From: Bacillota bacterium
GTDB lineage: Bacteria; Bacillota; Clostridia; Christensenellales; Aristaeellaceae
Direction of reading: 5' to 3'
DNA: 23,804 bases
Assembly: GCA_023413135.1 (NCBI GenBank)
Contig: JAEZQK010000008.1
Span: 1-23,804 of the forward strand
The position numbers and the translations under genes are program-made. Position 1 is the first letter of the stretch, and the number at the start of each line of letters is the position of its first letter. The notes under the pieces are model-generated. The model saw nothing but the letters and a program-made list of their open reading frames with translations. It was not told the DNA's origin and did not search any database. Below, piece by piece: positions 16,734 through 23,686 of the stretch.

Positions 16734-16742
16734 ATTGTAGCA
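16734..16742 (-). promoter_or_regulatory. Extended -10 promoter element of the GRE operon
   Basis: The minus strand reads TGCTACAAT (complement of 16734-16742), a TGn-extended -10 with five of six consensus bases. There is no good -35 at 17 nt, so an activator may be required. The divergent AraC-family gene is an obvious candidate. Initiation near 16727 gives a leader of about 75 nt before the ATG at 16649. Confidence 0.5.
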
Positions 16743-16760
16743 CGGCATCCGCCAACCTGC

Positions 16761-16798
16761 TTGCGCTATGGTTGCAAATTATGCTATATTGATATCAA
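16761..16798 (+). promoter_or_regulatory. Probable promoter of the AraC-family gene with a TTGATATCAA palindrome
   Basis: TTGCGC (16761-16766), an 18-nt spacer and TATATT (16785-16790) with an extended TGC before it. A perfect 10-bp palindrome TTGATATCAA (16789-16798) overlaps the end of the -10 and the likely start of transcription. This suggests control of the regulator gene, possibly by itself. The ribosome site AAGGAG follows at 16804-16809. Confidence 0.5.
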
Positions 16799-16818
16799 AC
16801 TTATAAGGAGAAGTTTGG

Positions 16819-17697
16819 ATGGGCGTTTTCCATTTTACCCGGGATGCGGTTCTGGACCCTGTTTCCCAAGCCCATTATAACTATATCACCCAGGTAAAAA
16901 CCGTGACGCGCCTGCATGATCACGATTTTTGCGAGGTATTCCTGATCGCCTACGGGCGGGTGAGGCATTTGGTGAACGGCCAAACCCAGGAGCTTCATGA
17001 GGGTTCCATGATGTTGATGCGCCCTGCGGATATCCATTGCTATCAGCCCATGGATGAGGCCGGCTGCGGCATCATGAACCTGGCCTTTCCCACCCATGTT
17101 TTGCAAAAGGCGCTGGACCTGCTCTTTGACGATTACCGTACCTGCCCTCTGTGGACAAGCCCGCTGCCTGCCCATACGGTGCTGCCTTCGGGCAAGGTAA
17201 AAGAATGGATCGGCACCTTTTCGGAAATAAATCTCCTGCCTGTGGAGGATAAAGAAACCATCCGCCATCATGTCAGAAGGCTGCTGATGCTGCTTCTTAC
17301 CACCTGCTTCTATCACCCGCGGCCCGCCCCGAAGACAAAGGTGCCGGAGTGGCTGTATAAGCTCCATAACGCCATGCAGGATCCGGCGCAATTTCAGTTA
17401 GGGCTTTCCGCCATGCTGAAACTGTGCCCCAAAACGCCGGAGCACATGTACCGCCAGTTCCGTCATTACTATCACAAAACGCCTTCGGAATTCATCGGCG
17501 ACCTGCGCATCAACTACGCCGCCAACCTCCTTCGCAATACCGACCAGCCCATCACCCAGGTTGCCCTTTCCTCAGGTTTTGAAAACCTGAGTTATTTTTA
17601 TGAGCAATTCAAGCGCCGCTTTGGCCTCACGCCGGCCCGTTTCCGGCGGGAAAATCAAACTTCCGCCATCATTCCGGAAGATATTCCCCCGCATTGA
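16819..17697 (+). CDS. AraC-family transcriptional regulator with N-terminal cupin domain
   Basis: A 292-residue regulator. The N-terminal half has a cupin-type sensing domain (RLHDHDFCEVFLIAYGRVRH, then VNGQTQELHEGSMMLMRPADIHCY at about 31-75). The C-terminal third has two helix-turn-helix motifs typical of AraC/XylS proteins: LSAMLKLCPKTPEHMYRQFR and ITQVALSSGFENLSYFYEQF, ending FGLTPARFRRE. ATG at 16819 is preceded by AAGGAG. It is divergent from the glycyl radical operon across 169 bp, the classic arrangement of a local activator, so that operon is its most likely target. The sensed ligand is probably a sugar, but nothing in the sequence names it. The -35 of the next promoter overlaps its stop codon. 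Confidence 0.92.
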   Translation: MGVFHFTRDAVLDPVSQAHYNYITQVKTVTRLHDHDFCEVFLIAYGRVRHLVNGQTQELHEGSMMLMRPADIHCYQPMDEAGCGIMNLAFPTHVLQKALDLLFDDYRTCPLWTSPLPAHTVLPSGKVKEWIGTFSEINLLPVEDKETIRHHVRRLLMLLLTTCFYHPRPAPKTKVPEWLYKLHNAMQDPAQFQLGLSAMLKLCPKTPEHMYRQFRHYYHKTPSEFIGDLRINYAANLLRNTDQPITQVALSSGFENLSYFYEQFKRRFGLTPARFRRENQTSAIIPEDIPPH

Positions 17698-17723
17698 CAG
17701 CTTCCCATATACCGTGTTACAAT
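17694..17723 (+). promoter_or_regulatory. Promoter of the isomerase/hydrolase genes
   Basis: TTGACA at 17694-17699, an 18-nt spacer, then TACAAT at 17718-17723 with an extended TGT before it. The -35 is perfect and overlaps the stop codon of the AraC-family gene. Initiation near 17730 places the palindrome at 17740-17751 about ten bases into the transcript. Confidence 0.75.
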
Positions 17724-17739
17724 GGCGATAAAGCATAGG

Positions 17740-17757
17740 ATAAACGTTTATTCTCCA
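17740..17757. promoter_or_regulatory. Candidate LacI-family operator O1
   Basis: ATAAACGTTTAT is a perfect 12-bp palindrome with a central CG, the form bound by LacI-family repressors through hinge-helix intercalation. The stretch TAAACGTTTATTCTCCA (17741-17757) recurs exactly at 18331-18347. Its place just downstream of the transcription start fits repression by blocking RNA polymerase. Confidence 0.7.
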
Positions 17758-17785
17758 GAAATGGTGTAGAAAGGAAGCATTGCAC

Positions 17786-18328
17786 ATGGACCGCAAAACC
17801 TACGAAGCCGCCCGGGAAAAAGCCTTGCAATACTTTGAAAAAGCCCATATCGCCTTGACGGAAGCGGAAAAGGAAAACGTAGAAGTGGCCGATTTTGGCC
17901 TAAGTGACCTTGACCGCACCGGCTTGGAATTGGTGACCTATGTCAACACCAGCCGCTGCTGCGCCAAGGAATTGGTGCTATTCCCCGGCCAGACCTGCCC
18001 GGAGCATAGGCATCCCACCATCGCTGGCGTTTTAGGCAAGGAAGAAACCTTCCGCTGCCGCATGGGAAAAGTGTACCTGTACGTATCCGGTACGCCCTGC
18101 CCCTCCCCCGCCGCTCAGCCGCCCAAGGGAGATGAAGCCTATTATACCGCCTTCCACGAGGTTGTGTTGCATCCCGGTGAGCAGTATACCCTTGCTCCGG
18201 ATACGCTCCACTGGTTCCAGGGCGGCCCGGAAGGCGCCGTTGTTTCCGAATTCAGCACCTCCAGCCATGACGATACGGATGTTTTCACCGATCCCAGGAT
18301 CAAGCGGGCGCCGGTGGTAGAGGGTTAA
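17786..18328 (+). CDS. D-lyxose/D-mannose isomerase-like cupin protein
   Basis: A 180-residue cupin enzyme resembling D-lyxose ketol-isomerase, which interconverts D-lyxose with D-xylulose and often D-mannose with D-fructose. Metal-binding residues are visible as His74 and His76 in CPEHRHP, Glu87 in GKEETFRC and His142 in APDTLHWFQGG. The family segment VVSEFSTSSHDDTDVFTDPRI follows near 152-172. Length is close to short members of the family. ATG at 17786 is preceded by AAGGA ten bases upstream; a TTG two codons earlier is too close to it. In a locus with alpha-mannosidase, mannose is an attractive substrate, but this is inference. Confidence 0.87.
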   Translation: MDRKTYEAAREKALQYFEKAHIALTEAEKENVEVADFGLSDLDRTGLELVTYVNTSRCCAKELVLFPGQTCPEHRHPTIAGVLGKEETFRCRMGKVYLYVSGTPCPSPAAQPPKGDEAYYTAFHEVVLHPGEQYTLAPDTLHWFQGGPEGAVVSEFSTSSHDDTDVFTDPRIKRAPVVEG

Positions 18329-18329
18329 G

Positions 18330-18347
18330 CTAAACGTTTATTCTCCA
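18330..18347. promoter_or_regulatory. Candidate LacI-family operator O2
   Basis: The second copy of TAAACGTTTATTCTCCA begins two bases after the isomerase stop codon and 45 bases before the hydrolase start. The palindromic core TAAACGTTTA is intact. A 17-base exact repeat placed upstream of two adjacent genes is unlikely by chance. No convincing separate promoter is visible here, so O2 may act by looping with O1, by transcription blocking, or at a weak promoter not recognised. Confidence 0.68.
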
Positions 18348-18391
18348 AGCATTCCCATGAATGCGCAACATGTGAAGGGAGCTTTTTGAAC

Positions 18392-20545
18392 ATGGAACGC
18401 GGCGTTTATTTTGACGGATGGTTTAAAAACAATCACTGCTATCATCCCAGCCTGCCCCTTAGAAACCTGCAAATGATTGAGGATTTGGAAAAATACCACG
18501 GCACACTGCTGGTGTGGTCGGCCATGGGCGGCGGCAGCATCTCCCTTCCTTACCTGGAGAACGAAGCCTTCGGCCCGGTAGACCCAAGGATGCGCTTTTA
18601 CGGCTATATGAACGATTCCGAGTTTGTTGCGGAATGCAATAAAAGGGGCATCAAGGTTTTCGCCATTGTGTTCGAGGTGCAGGGCTGGGAATTTCCCGCA
18701 GTCATCGATGAAGCAACCGGTGAAATCAAGCGCCTGAACCTGCATGCCCAGCAGGAAGAAAACCACGGCTGGTACGGCCTTAGGGAATTTTCGCAGAACA
18801 AATATCCCAATGCCTTCCGAACCAAGCTTCACGATTATTATCCCGACGGCATCAAAAACAGCGACGGGGAAACCGTCACCGACCTGTGGGAAGAATGCGC
18901 CGCCCGTAAGCTGGATGGGACCGCGGTGCACGCCCGCTGGGTGGAAGTCAAGAATCACGACCAGGTTTGCTACCAAACCTGCCGCAACAACCCCGTCTGG
19001 CGGGATTACCTCAAAAAGATCATGAAGATACAAATCGATGCCGGCGTGCCGGGCATCCAGTTGGATGAATGCGAGCTGCCCATTACCTCCATCGGCTCCG
19101 GCGGCTGCTTTTGCAAAGACTGCATGAAGCAGTTCACTGAGTACTTGAAGGAGCAAAAGGCCAAGGGACTTTTGGGCGCCGAGTTTGACGGTATCGACCT
19201 TGATACATTCAACTACAAAGAATATCTGTTGAAGACAGGTTCCTCCTACCCCCATGGCGCACCCTTCTACCGCCATTACTGGGAATTCCAGATGCGGGCG
19301 GTGAAGAAGTACTTCTCAGAACTGGTTGATTATGCCAAGGAATACGGCAAGACTACCTACGGCCGGGATATCATGGTATCCGGAAACTTCTTCAACCTGA
19401 TGCCGGTGTACTATCCCATCGAGACAAAGGTGGACGTGATCATCACCGAAATGCAGCACACCCTGTTCCGCCAGCCCCACTTTTACCGTTACTGCGCGGG
19501 CTTTGCCGGGCAAAAGCCCATCATTGTAGCGGAGAACCCCTACGGCGGCATCGTGCCCCAGCTACTAAAAATGCTGGACGCCGGGAAAGGGTATGACCTG
19601 TACCGCATTTTCCTGCTGGAGGCCTCCGTATACGGCTGCAACATGGCTGTCCCCTACGGCGGATGGATGGGCAACACCATCAAGGATTCCTTCTATCCTC
19701 CGCGGGAGCTTACCGCCCAGGTGCAGGATTTCCTGTATCAGCATGAGGACTTCTATCCCAAGACGCCTGTGAAGGGCGCGGCGGTTTTGTATTCCTTCCC
19801 CAGCTACTACTGGCGGGAGACCACTAAGGGCAACGGTGGCAACACCATGCTGGATGAGCAGGAAAGCCTGCTGGACTGCACCACCAGCGAATGGTCCGAC
19901 CCAAATGCCAGCCATGTCCCCTTCTGGGACGCTATCAAAACCCTGTCCAACGCCCAGGCCATGTATGATGTGAAAATGCTGGCCGACGCAGACGTGCGGG
20001 AAGATGATTTCAACTTGGATGTCATCCGCCCCTATCCCCTGGTGGTGGTGCCGGATTGCCACATCCTGACGCAGAACCAGGCGGATGTGCTCGTTCAATA
20101 TGTGAAGGAAGGCGGAAGCCTTCTCGTCCATGGCCGGATCGGGGAGAATGTCGGTGCCGCCGCCCGTTTAAAGGGACATAACAACGTGGTATTCACCGAA
20201 TGCGGGCCGGACTGGAAGGCAGCCAATCAAAACCTGCTGGAAGGCTTTCAAAAGCTGTACAAACCTGCCTGCACGCTTGAAAGCAGCAGCGGGAAGCTGG
20301 GCATCCAGCGCTTTGATAAGGAGGGGCGTACCTTCGTTCATATCCTGAACTATGGCTATGACGCTTCTAAAGATGCCATTCTCCCCGCGGAGACAGCTAC
20401 CGCCACCCTCCGGGAGGTTTCCGGAAACGTGAAGGTACATACCCTGGATGGCAGCGAAGTAACCCATGATGTCAATCGTCAGGGGGATGCGTGGAAGATC
20501 ACCCTGCATCACCTGCCGGTCTATACGGTTATTGAAATCGCGTAA
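18392..20545 (+). CDS. GH42-like glycoside hydrolase of unassigned family
   Basis: A 717-residue probable glycosidase without signal peptide. Residues 1-390 look like a TIM barrel: VYFDGWFKNNHCYHP at the start, GIKVFAIVFEVQGWEF near 86-101, GVPGIQLDECELP at 218-230 and VDVIITEMQHTLF at 347-359. Glu226 and Glu353 are candidate catalytic residues. A Cys-rich CFCKDC (239-244) follows the first, as in several GH42-type and related proteins. Residues about 520-600 resemble the GATase-like trimerisation domain of beta-galactosidases (PLVVVPDCHILTQNQADVLV, then EGGSLLVHGRIGENV), and a small beta domain closes the chain. ATG at 18392 follows GAAGGGAG by ten bases. The substrate is not identifiable. 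Confidence 0.75.
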   Translation: MERGVYFDGWFKNNHCYHPSLPLRNLQMIEDLEKYHGTLLVWSAMGGGSISLPYLENEAFGPVDPRMRFYGYMNDSEFVAECNKRGIKVFAIVFEVQGWEFPAVIDEATGEIKRLNLHAQQEENHGWYGLREFSQNKYPNAFRTKLHDYYPDGIKNSDGETVTDLWEECAARKLDGTAVHARWVEVKNHDQVCYQTCRNNPVWRDYLKKIMKIQIDAGVPGIQLDECELPITSIGSGGCFCKDCMKQFTEYLKEQKAKGLLGAEFDGIDLDTFNYKEYLLKTGSSYPHGAPFYRHYWEFQMRAVKKYFSELVDYAKEYGKTTYGRDIMVSGNFFNLMPVYYPIETKVDVIITEMQHTLFRQPHFYRYCAGFAGQKPIIVAENPYGGIVPQLLKMLDAGKGYDLYRIFLLEASVYGCNMAVPYGGWMGNTIKDSFYPPRELTAQVQDFLYQHEDFYPKTPVKGAAVLYSFPSYYWRETTKGNGGNTMLDEQESLLDCTTSEWSDPNASHVPFWDAIKTLSNAQAMYDVKMLADADVREDDFNLDVIRPYPLVVVPDCHILTQNQADVLVQYVKEGGSLLVHGRIGENVGAAARLKGHNNVVFTECGPDWKAANQNLLEGFQKLYKPACTLESSSGKLGIQRFDKEGRTFVHILNYGYDASKDAILPAETATATLREVSGNVKVHTLDGSEVTHDVNRQGDAWKITLHHLPVYTVIEIA

Positions 20546-20550
20546 GCAAG

Positions 20551-20592
20551 GCTGGGAAAGAGAGAACCTCTTTCCCAGCGTTTCCTGCTTTT
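20551..20592 (+). terminator. Rho-independent terminator after the hydrolase gene
   Basis: GCTGGGAAAGAG (20551-20562) pairs perfectly with CTCTTTCCCAGC (20568-20579) around a 5-nt loop, followed by GTTTCCTGCTTTT. It begins five bases after the hydrolase stop and separates it from the LacI-family gene, which has its own promoter. Confidence 0.85.
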
Positions 20593-20656
20593 CGGGCGTT
20601 TTAATGCCAGAAAAGTGGATCTGCTGCATTTATTTCCCAAATTATGCGAACGCTTC

Positions 20657-20686
20657 TTGACGAGTCTATGCGAAAAGACGTATCAT
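20657..20686 (+). promoter_or_regulatory. Probable promoter of the LacI-family gene
   Basis: TTGACG (20657-20662), an 18-nt spacer and TATCAT (20681-20686). Initiation near 20693 leaves a leader of about 75 nt. An inverted repeat covers the -10 (see 20682-20705). Confidence 0.6.
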
Positions 20687-20705
20687 GCTTGCAGTAGAGC
20701 ATGAT
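20682..20705. promoter_or_regulatory. Inverted repeat over the -10 of the LacI-family gene
   Basis: ATCATGCT (20682-20689) and AGCATGAT (20698-20705) are perfect 8-bp arms with an 8-nt spacer. The first arm overlaps the -10, so a bound protein would block the promoter. It lacks the central CG of O1 and O2, so a different regulator, or an RNA hairpin at the 5' end, is possible. Confidence 0.5.
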
Positions 20706-20767
20706 ATTTGAGATATTCCCTTTATTTTTTCATTCGCATGGATCAAAAGCGTGTCAGGAGGAGCTTT

Positions 20768-21778
20768 ATGGCTGTCACGATCAAGGATATCAGCAAGCAG
20801 GCCGCCGTTTCCATCGCCACCGTTTCCAAGGTACTGAACGGAGATTACAGCAAGGTGAGCGAGGAAACCCGTGACCGCATCCTGAAAGTGGCAGATGAGC
20901 TGAATTACCGCCCCAATCTCCTGGCCCGGGGCCTCGTCTCCCAGAAATTTCACATGATCGGCCTCATCATCCCCGATATTTCCAACCCCTATTATGCCGA
21001 TATGGCCCGGGGCATGACGGATGAAGCGCTGCGTTTTGGCTACAACGCCATGATCAGCAATACGGACCAGATGCATTCCCGTGAGCTGTCCGCCATCAAA
21101 TCCATGGCGGAATACAACGTCAGCGGCTTGATTCTGGCGGGAGGCACCAACACCAAGCCGGAGAGCCAGGATTTATTGAAGCGCTACCGCGTGCCCTTTG
21201 TGGCGGTGGAGAACTATACCAAGGGCATGGAATACTGCGTATATGTGGACAACTATACGGGTTCCTACAAAGCCGTCTCACATTTGATCCAGCGGGGGCA
21301 CAAGCAGATCGCCTATATTACCGGCTTTGGCTCCCTCCACGCACCGGAGGATGACCGCCTTAGCGGCTACAAGCAGGCCATGGCGGACCATCACCTGCCG
21401 GTAAACCCTTACCTGTTGGAATGCGGCAGCTACACGCTGGAAACGGGATATAAGAAAACGCTGCAGCTTTTAGGCCGGGGAATTCCTTTCACGGCCATCG
21501 CCTGCGGAAACGACCTGATCGCCCTGGGGGCCTTCCGGGCCATCCGGGAGCATAAATTGAAGGTCCCCCAGGATATTTCCCTGGTAGGGTTTGACGATGT
21601 ATATCTTTCCTCCACCATGGAGCCGAGATTGACCACAGTGAAGCAGCCCGCCTATGAAATCGGTGTGTATGCGATTAAAATGCTGCTGGACCGGATCGAA
21701 AAACGCACCACCGCCGAAAAGGTGAAGTGCTTTGAGCCGTCGCTGGTGGAGCGTGACACGGTAAGCTTCAGGGCATAG
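20768..21778 (+). CDS. LacI-family transcriptional regulator
   Basis: A 336-residue DNA-binding regulator. The helix-turn-helix is at residues 4-25 (TIKDISKQAAVSIATVSKVL), followed by the hinge YRPNLLARGLVSQ, whose Leu inserts at the central CG of the operator in studied family members. The periplasmic-binding-protein-like core (60-330) shows IGLIIPDISNPYYADMARG, LILAGG, VAVENY, AIACGNDLIALGAFRAIRE and LVGFDDVYLSSTMEPRLTTV. ATG at 20768 is preceded by AGGAGG; the frame is open from 20708, but without a ribosome site. It probably represses the isomerase and hydrolase genes through O1 and O2 until a sugar ligand binds. Confidence 0.95.
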   Translation: MAVTIKDISKQAAVSIATVSKVLNGDYSKVSEETRDRILKVADELNYRPNLLARGLVSQKFHMIGLIIPDISNPYYADMARGMTDEALRFGYNAMISNTDQMHSRELSAIKSMAEYNVSGLILAGGTNTKPESQDLLKRYRVPFVAVENYTKGMEYCVYVDNYTGSYKAVSHLIQRGHKQIAYITGFGSLHAPEDDRLSGYKQAMADHHLPVNPYLLECGSYTLETGYKKTLQLLGRGIPFTAIACGNDLIALGAFRAIREHKLKVPQDISLVGFDDVYLSSTMEPRLTTVKQPAYEIGVYAIKMLLDRIEKRTTAEKVKCFEPSLVERDTVSFRA

Positions 21779-21809
21779 TATGATTATTTGAATGAACGGG
21801 AGGAACGCT

Positions 21810-22136
21810 ATGTTCTTTAAGAAAAAGCCTGTCCTCCTTTGGATGCTGACCATAAAGGATGCAATGTCCAATGTGCTCTATCAGGGACCGCTACTCAACA
21901 TGCAGTTCGCGGAAAGCACCATCAAGGCGCTTAGCATGGAGTTTTTCCGCGATCCGGAGCCCTGCCATATCCACCGTTCCGCAGTGATCCAACGGGCCAT
22001 GATGGAAATCGAATTTGCCTGCCCCGAGGGAATGCCTGTGCCTTTTTCCGACTTATCCCCCCGGATCGCAGGCTTTTTTTCCTGTTATGAAAATGTTCAT
22101 ACGCTGATCCTTGCCAAGGAGGAAAAGCACGCATGA
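21810..22136 (+). CDS. Small conserved-looking protein of unknown function, coupled to the DsbD-like gene
   Basis: A 108-residue protein with no family I recognise. It begins MFFKKKPVLLWMLTIKDAMSN and has a helix-like middle (AESTIKALSMEFFRDPEPC) and three cysteines. There is no signal peptide or clear membrane segment, though residues 8-15 are hydrophobic. ATG at 21810 follows GGGAGG by seven bases and lies 31 nt after the LacI-family stop. Its own stop overlaps the start of the next gene (ATGA at 22133-22136), so translation of the two is probably coupled and a shared role is likely. Confidence 0.75.
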   Translation: MFFKKKPVLLWMLTIKDAMSNVLYQGPLLNMQFAESTIKALSMEFFRDPEPCHIHRSAVIQRAMMEIEFACPEGMPVPFSDLSPRIAGFFSCYENVHTLILAKEEKHA

Positions 22137-23548
22137 GACGCTTTTTGTGCCTGATGATCGCCTGCATTATGGCATTTGGCCTTATTTCACAGGCTCTGGC
22201 CGAGAGCAAACCGGAGCTTCTATACTTTTTTGAAAACTACTGCGGCTCCTGTACGCCGGAGGAGGATTTTCTAAAAACCTTCCGGGAAATGACTGGGAAA
22301 AGCACCGGCAACTACGAATGCAAATTCTATAACATCCGCTATGAAAACGCCAGGGAAGCGCTGAATAGCGCCATTGCCGAGTATAATATTCCCAAGGAGA
22401 AGCAGCTTCTCCCCTTGCTGATTGTGGATGCCACGATCTATGCCGGGCAGGATGCTATTTCCGCCGAATTGCCCAAAGATACATTGGCCAGAGAGGATAC
22501 CACCGACAGCGTCATCTATTACCTGTACGTTACTGCCTGCGGAAGCTGTGCGGAAGCGAAAAAGGTACTGGATAACCTTCCCGCCAGTGTTTTCATTACC
22601 CGGGGCACGTACACCTTTGAATCCAAGGTGGAGGTAGTCTCCATCAATATCGGGGAAGACACCGCTCTGGCATTATCCCTGTTTGAAAGCTATCAAGTTC
22701 CGGAGGACAAACAGGTAGCGCCCATCGTCTTTTTGCGGGACAAGTACTTAAGCGGCAGCGAGGAAATTACAAGGGATCTGTTATCTTCCCTCAGCCGGGG
22801 TGAAGCGGTGGGAAACCGGATCGCACAGCCGGAAAGGCAGTCCCTGCCTCCCCTGCGTCTTTTAAGCACTTTGGCAGCCGGTCTGATAGGCGGCCTGAAC
22901 CCTTGCGCCCTGTCCATGGTGCTGCTGTTTTTAAGCATCCTGATTCCCCTGAAAAAGCGTGCAGGAAGGTACGCGATCCTCTTTCTTGCCAGCAAGTTTA
23001 TATGCTATCTGGCCATCGGTACGCTGCTTACCGGGGTCATGCAGTATCTTCATCTAGACTGGCTTCCCCTGGCCATTAAAATCTTCCTCACCGTGTATTC
23101 GGTGGTACTGATTGTGCTCAATTTGTGGGATGCTTACGCCGCCAGGCAGGAAGAATACGGGCATATCCGCAATCAATTGCCCGCCAGGTTCCGCAGATTC
23201 CTTCACAGGCGGATTGAAGACATTGCCACATCAAACAAGGCGCTGATCCCCGCCATCCTCCTCCTGGGCATCCTGGTGGCAGCCAGCGAGTTTCTTTGCG
23301 CCGGGCAGGTGTATTTGGCCACACTGCTTTCCAGCCTCCAATCCGGCACGGAAGCCTTGCGGATGTTCTTCCTTCTGGCGGCCTACTGTCTGGCTTTCCT
23401 GGTGCCCTCCGCCATCGTAAGCGCATTGATTGTGAGGGGAAAAGCCGTGCTGCAATTATCCGACTGGGTCAGGCGCCGAATGGCGGCGATCAAGCTGATC
23501 ACGGTACTGTTCTTTATAGCAGTGCTGATTGCCGTGTGGCTGCTGTAA
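22133..23548 (+). CDS. Two thioredoxin-like CxxC domains fused to a CcdA/DsbD-type membrane domain
   Basis: A 471-residue probable thiol-disulfide carrier. Residues 1-23 form a signal peptide (cleavage after QALA). Two thioredoxin-like domains follow, with CGSC at 37-40 (FFENYCGSCTPE) and 136-139 (LYVTACGSCAEA). From about 243 to the end come six probable membrane helices with CcdA-like cysteines: Cys258 in GGLNPCALSM and Cys389 in SEFLCAGQVYLA, matching the paired membrane cysteines that pass electrons across the membrane in DsbD/CcdA. So it likely moves reducing power from cytoplasmic thioredoxin to the two outer domains. Compared with DsbD, both soluble domains are N-terminal and none is C-terminal. 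ATG at 22133 overlaps the stop of the small upstream gene, which supplies AAGGAGG. Confidence 0.85.
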   Translation: MRRFLCLMIACIMAFGLISQALAESKPELLYFFENYCGSCTPEEDFLKTFREMTGKSTGNYECKFYNIRYENAREALNSAIAEYNIPKEKQLLPLLIVDATIYAGQDAISAELPKDTLAREDTTDSVIYYLYVTACGSCAEAKKVLDNLPASVFITRGTYTFESKVEVVSINIGEDTALALSLFESYQVPEDKQVAPIVFLRDKYLSGSEEITRDLLSSLSRGEAVGNRIAQPERQSLPPLRLLSTLAAGLIGGLNPCALSMVLLFLSILIPLKKRAGRYAILFLASKFICYLAIGTLLTGVMQYLHLDWLPLAIKIFLTVYSVVLIVLNLWDAYAARQEEYGHIRNQLPARFRRFLHRRIEDIATSNKALIPAILLLGILVAASEFLCAGQVYLATLLSSLQSGTEALRMFFLLAAYCLAFLVPSAIVSALIVRGKAVLQLSDWVRRRMAAIKLITVLFFIAVLIAVWLL

Positions 23549-23549
23549 A

Positions 23550-23588
23550 GGAGATTCTATGAGTTTTAATCTCCATATGACATATTGA
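23550..23588 (+). other. Nine-codon ORF with a good ribosome site, possible gene remnant
   Basis: AAAGGAG ends six bases before ATG at 23559, which opens a frame of only nine codons (MSFNLHMTY) ending in TGA. GGAGATT (23550-23556) pairs with AATCTCC (23568-23574), so the ribosome site and start could be folded away. It may be the head of a gene cut off by the repeat-rich DNA that follows, or a short leader peptide. The sequence shows no more. Confidence 0.35.
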
Positions 23589-23686
23589 TATCAACAATAA
23601 GCAAAAACTACGGAAGAGAATTCAATAAAGCAATCTGTCATCCCTCACTGCGTGAAGGATCTTGCTTCTTCATGCTGCTAATCAAA

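Noticed and set aside
14292..16880. Long plus-strand frames (544 and 317 codons) opposite the glycyl radical enzyme and its upstream region
   Set aside because: The minus-strand genes have clear catalytic motifs. The plus-strand frames are His/Gln-rich antisense shadows without ribosome sites or domains.
18338..19276. Minus-strand frame of 312 codons opposite the GH42-like gene
   Set aside because: Antisense shadow with no ribosome site or family resemblance. The plus-strand gene has a good start and full-length fold.
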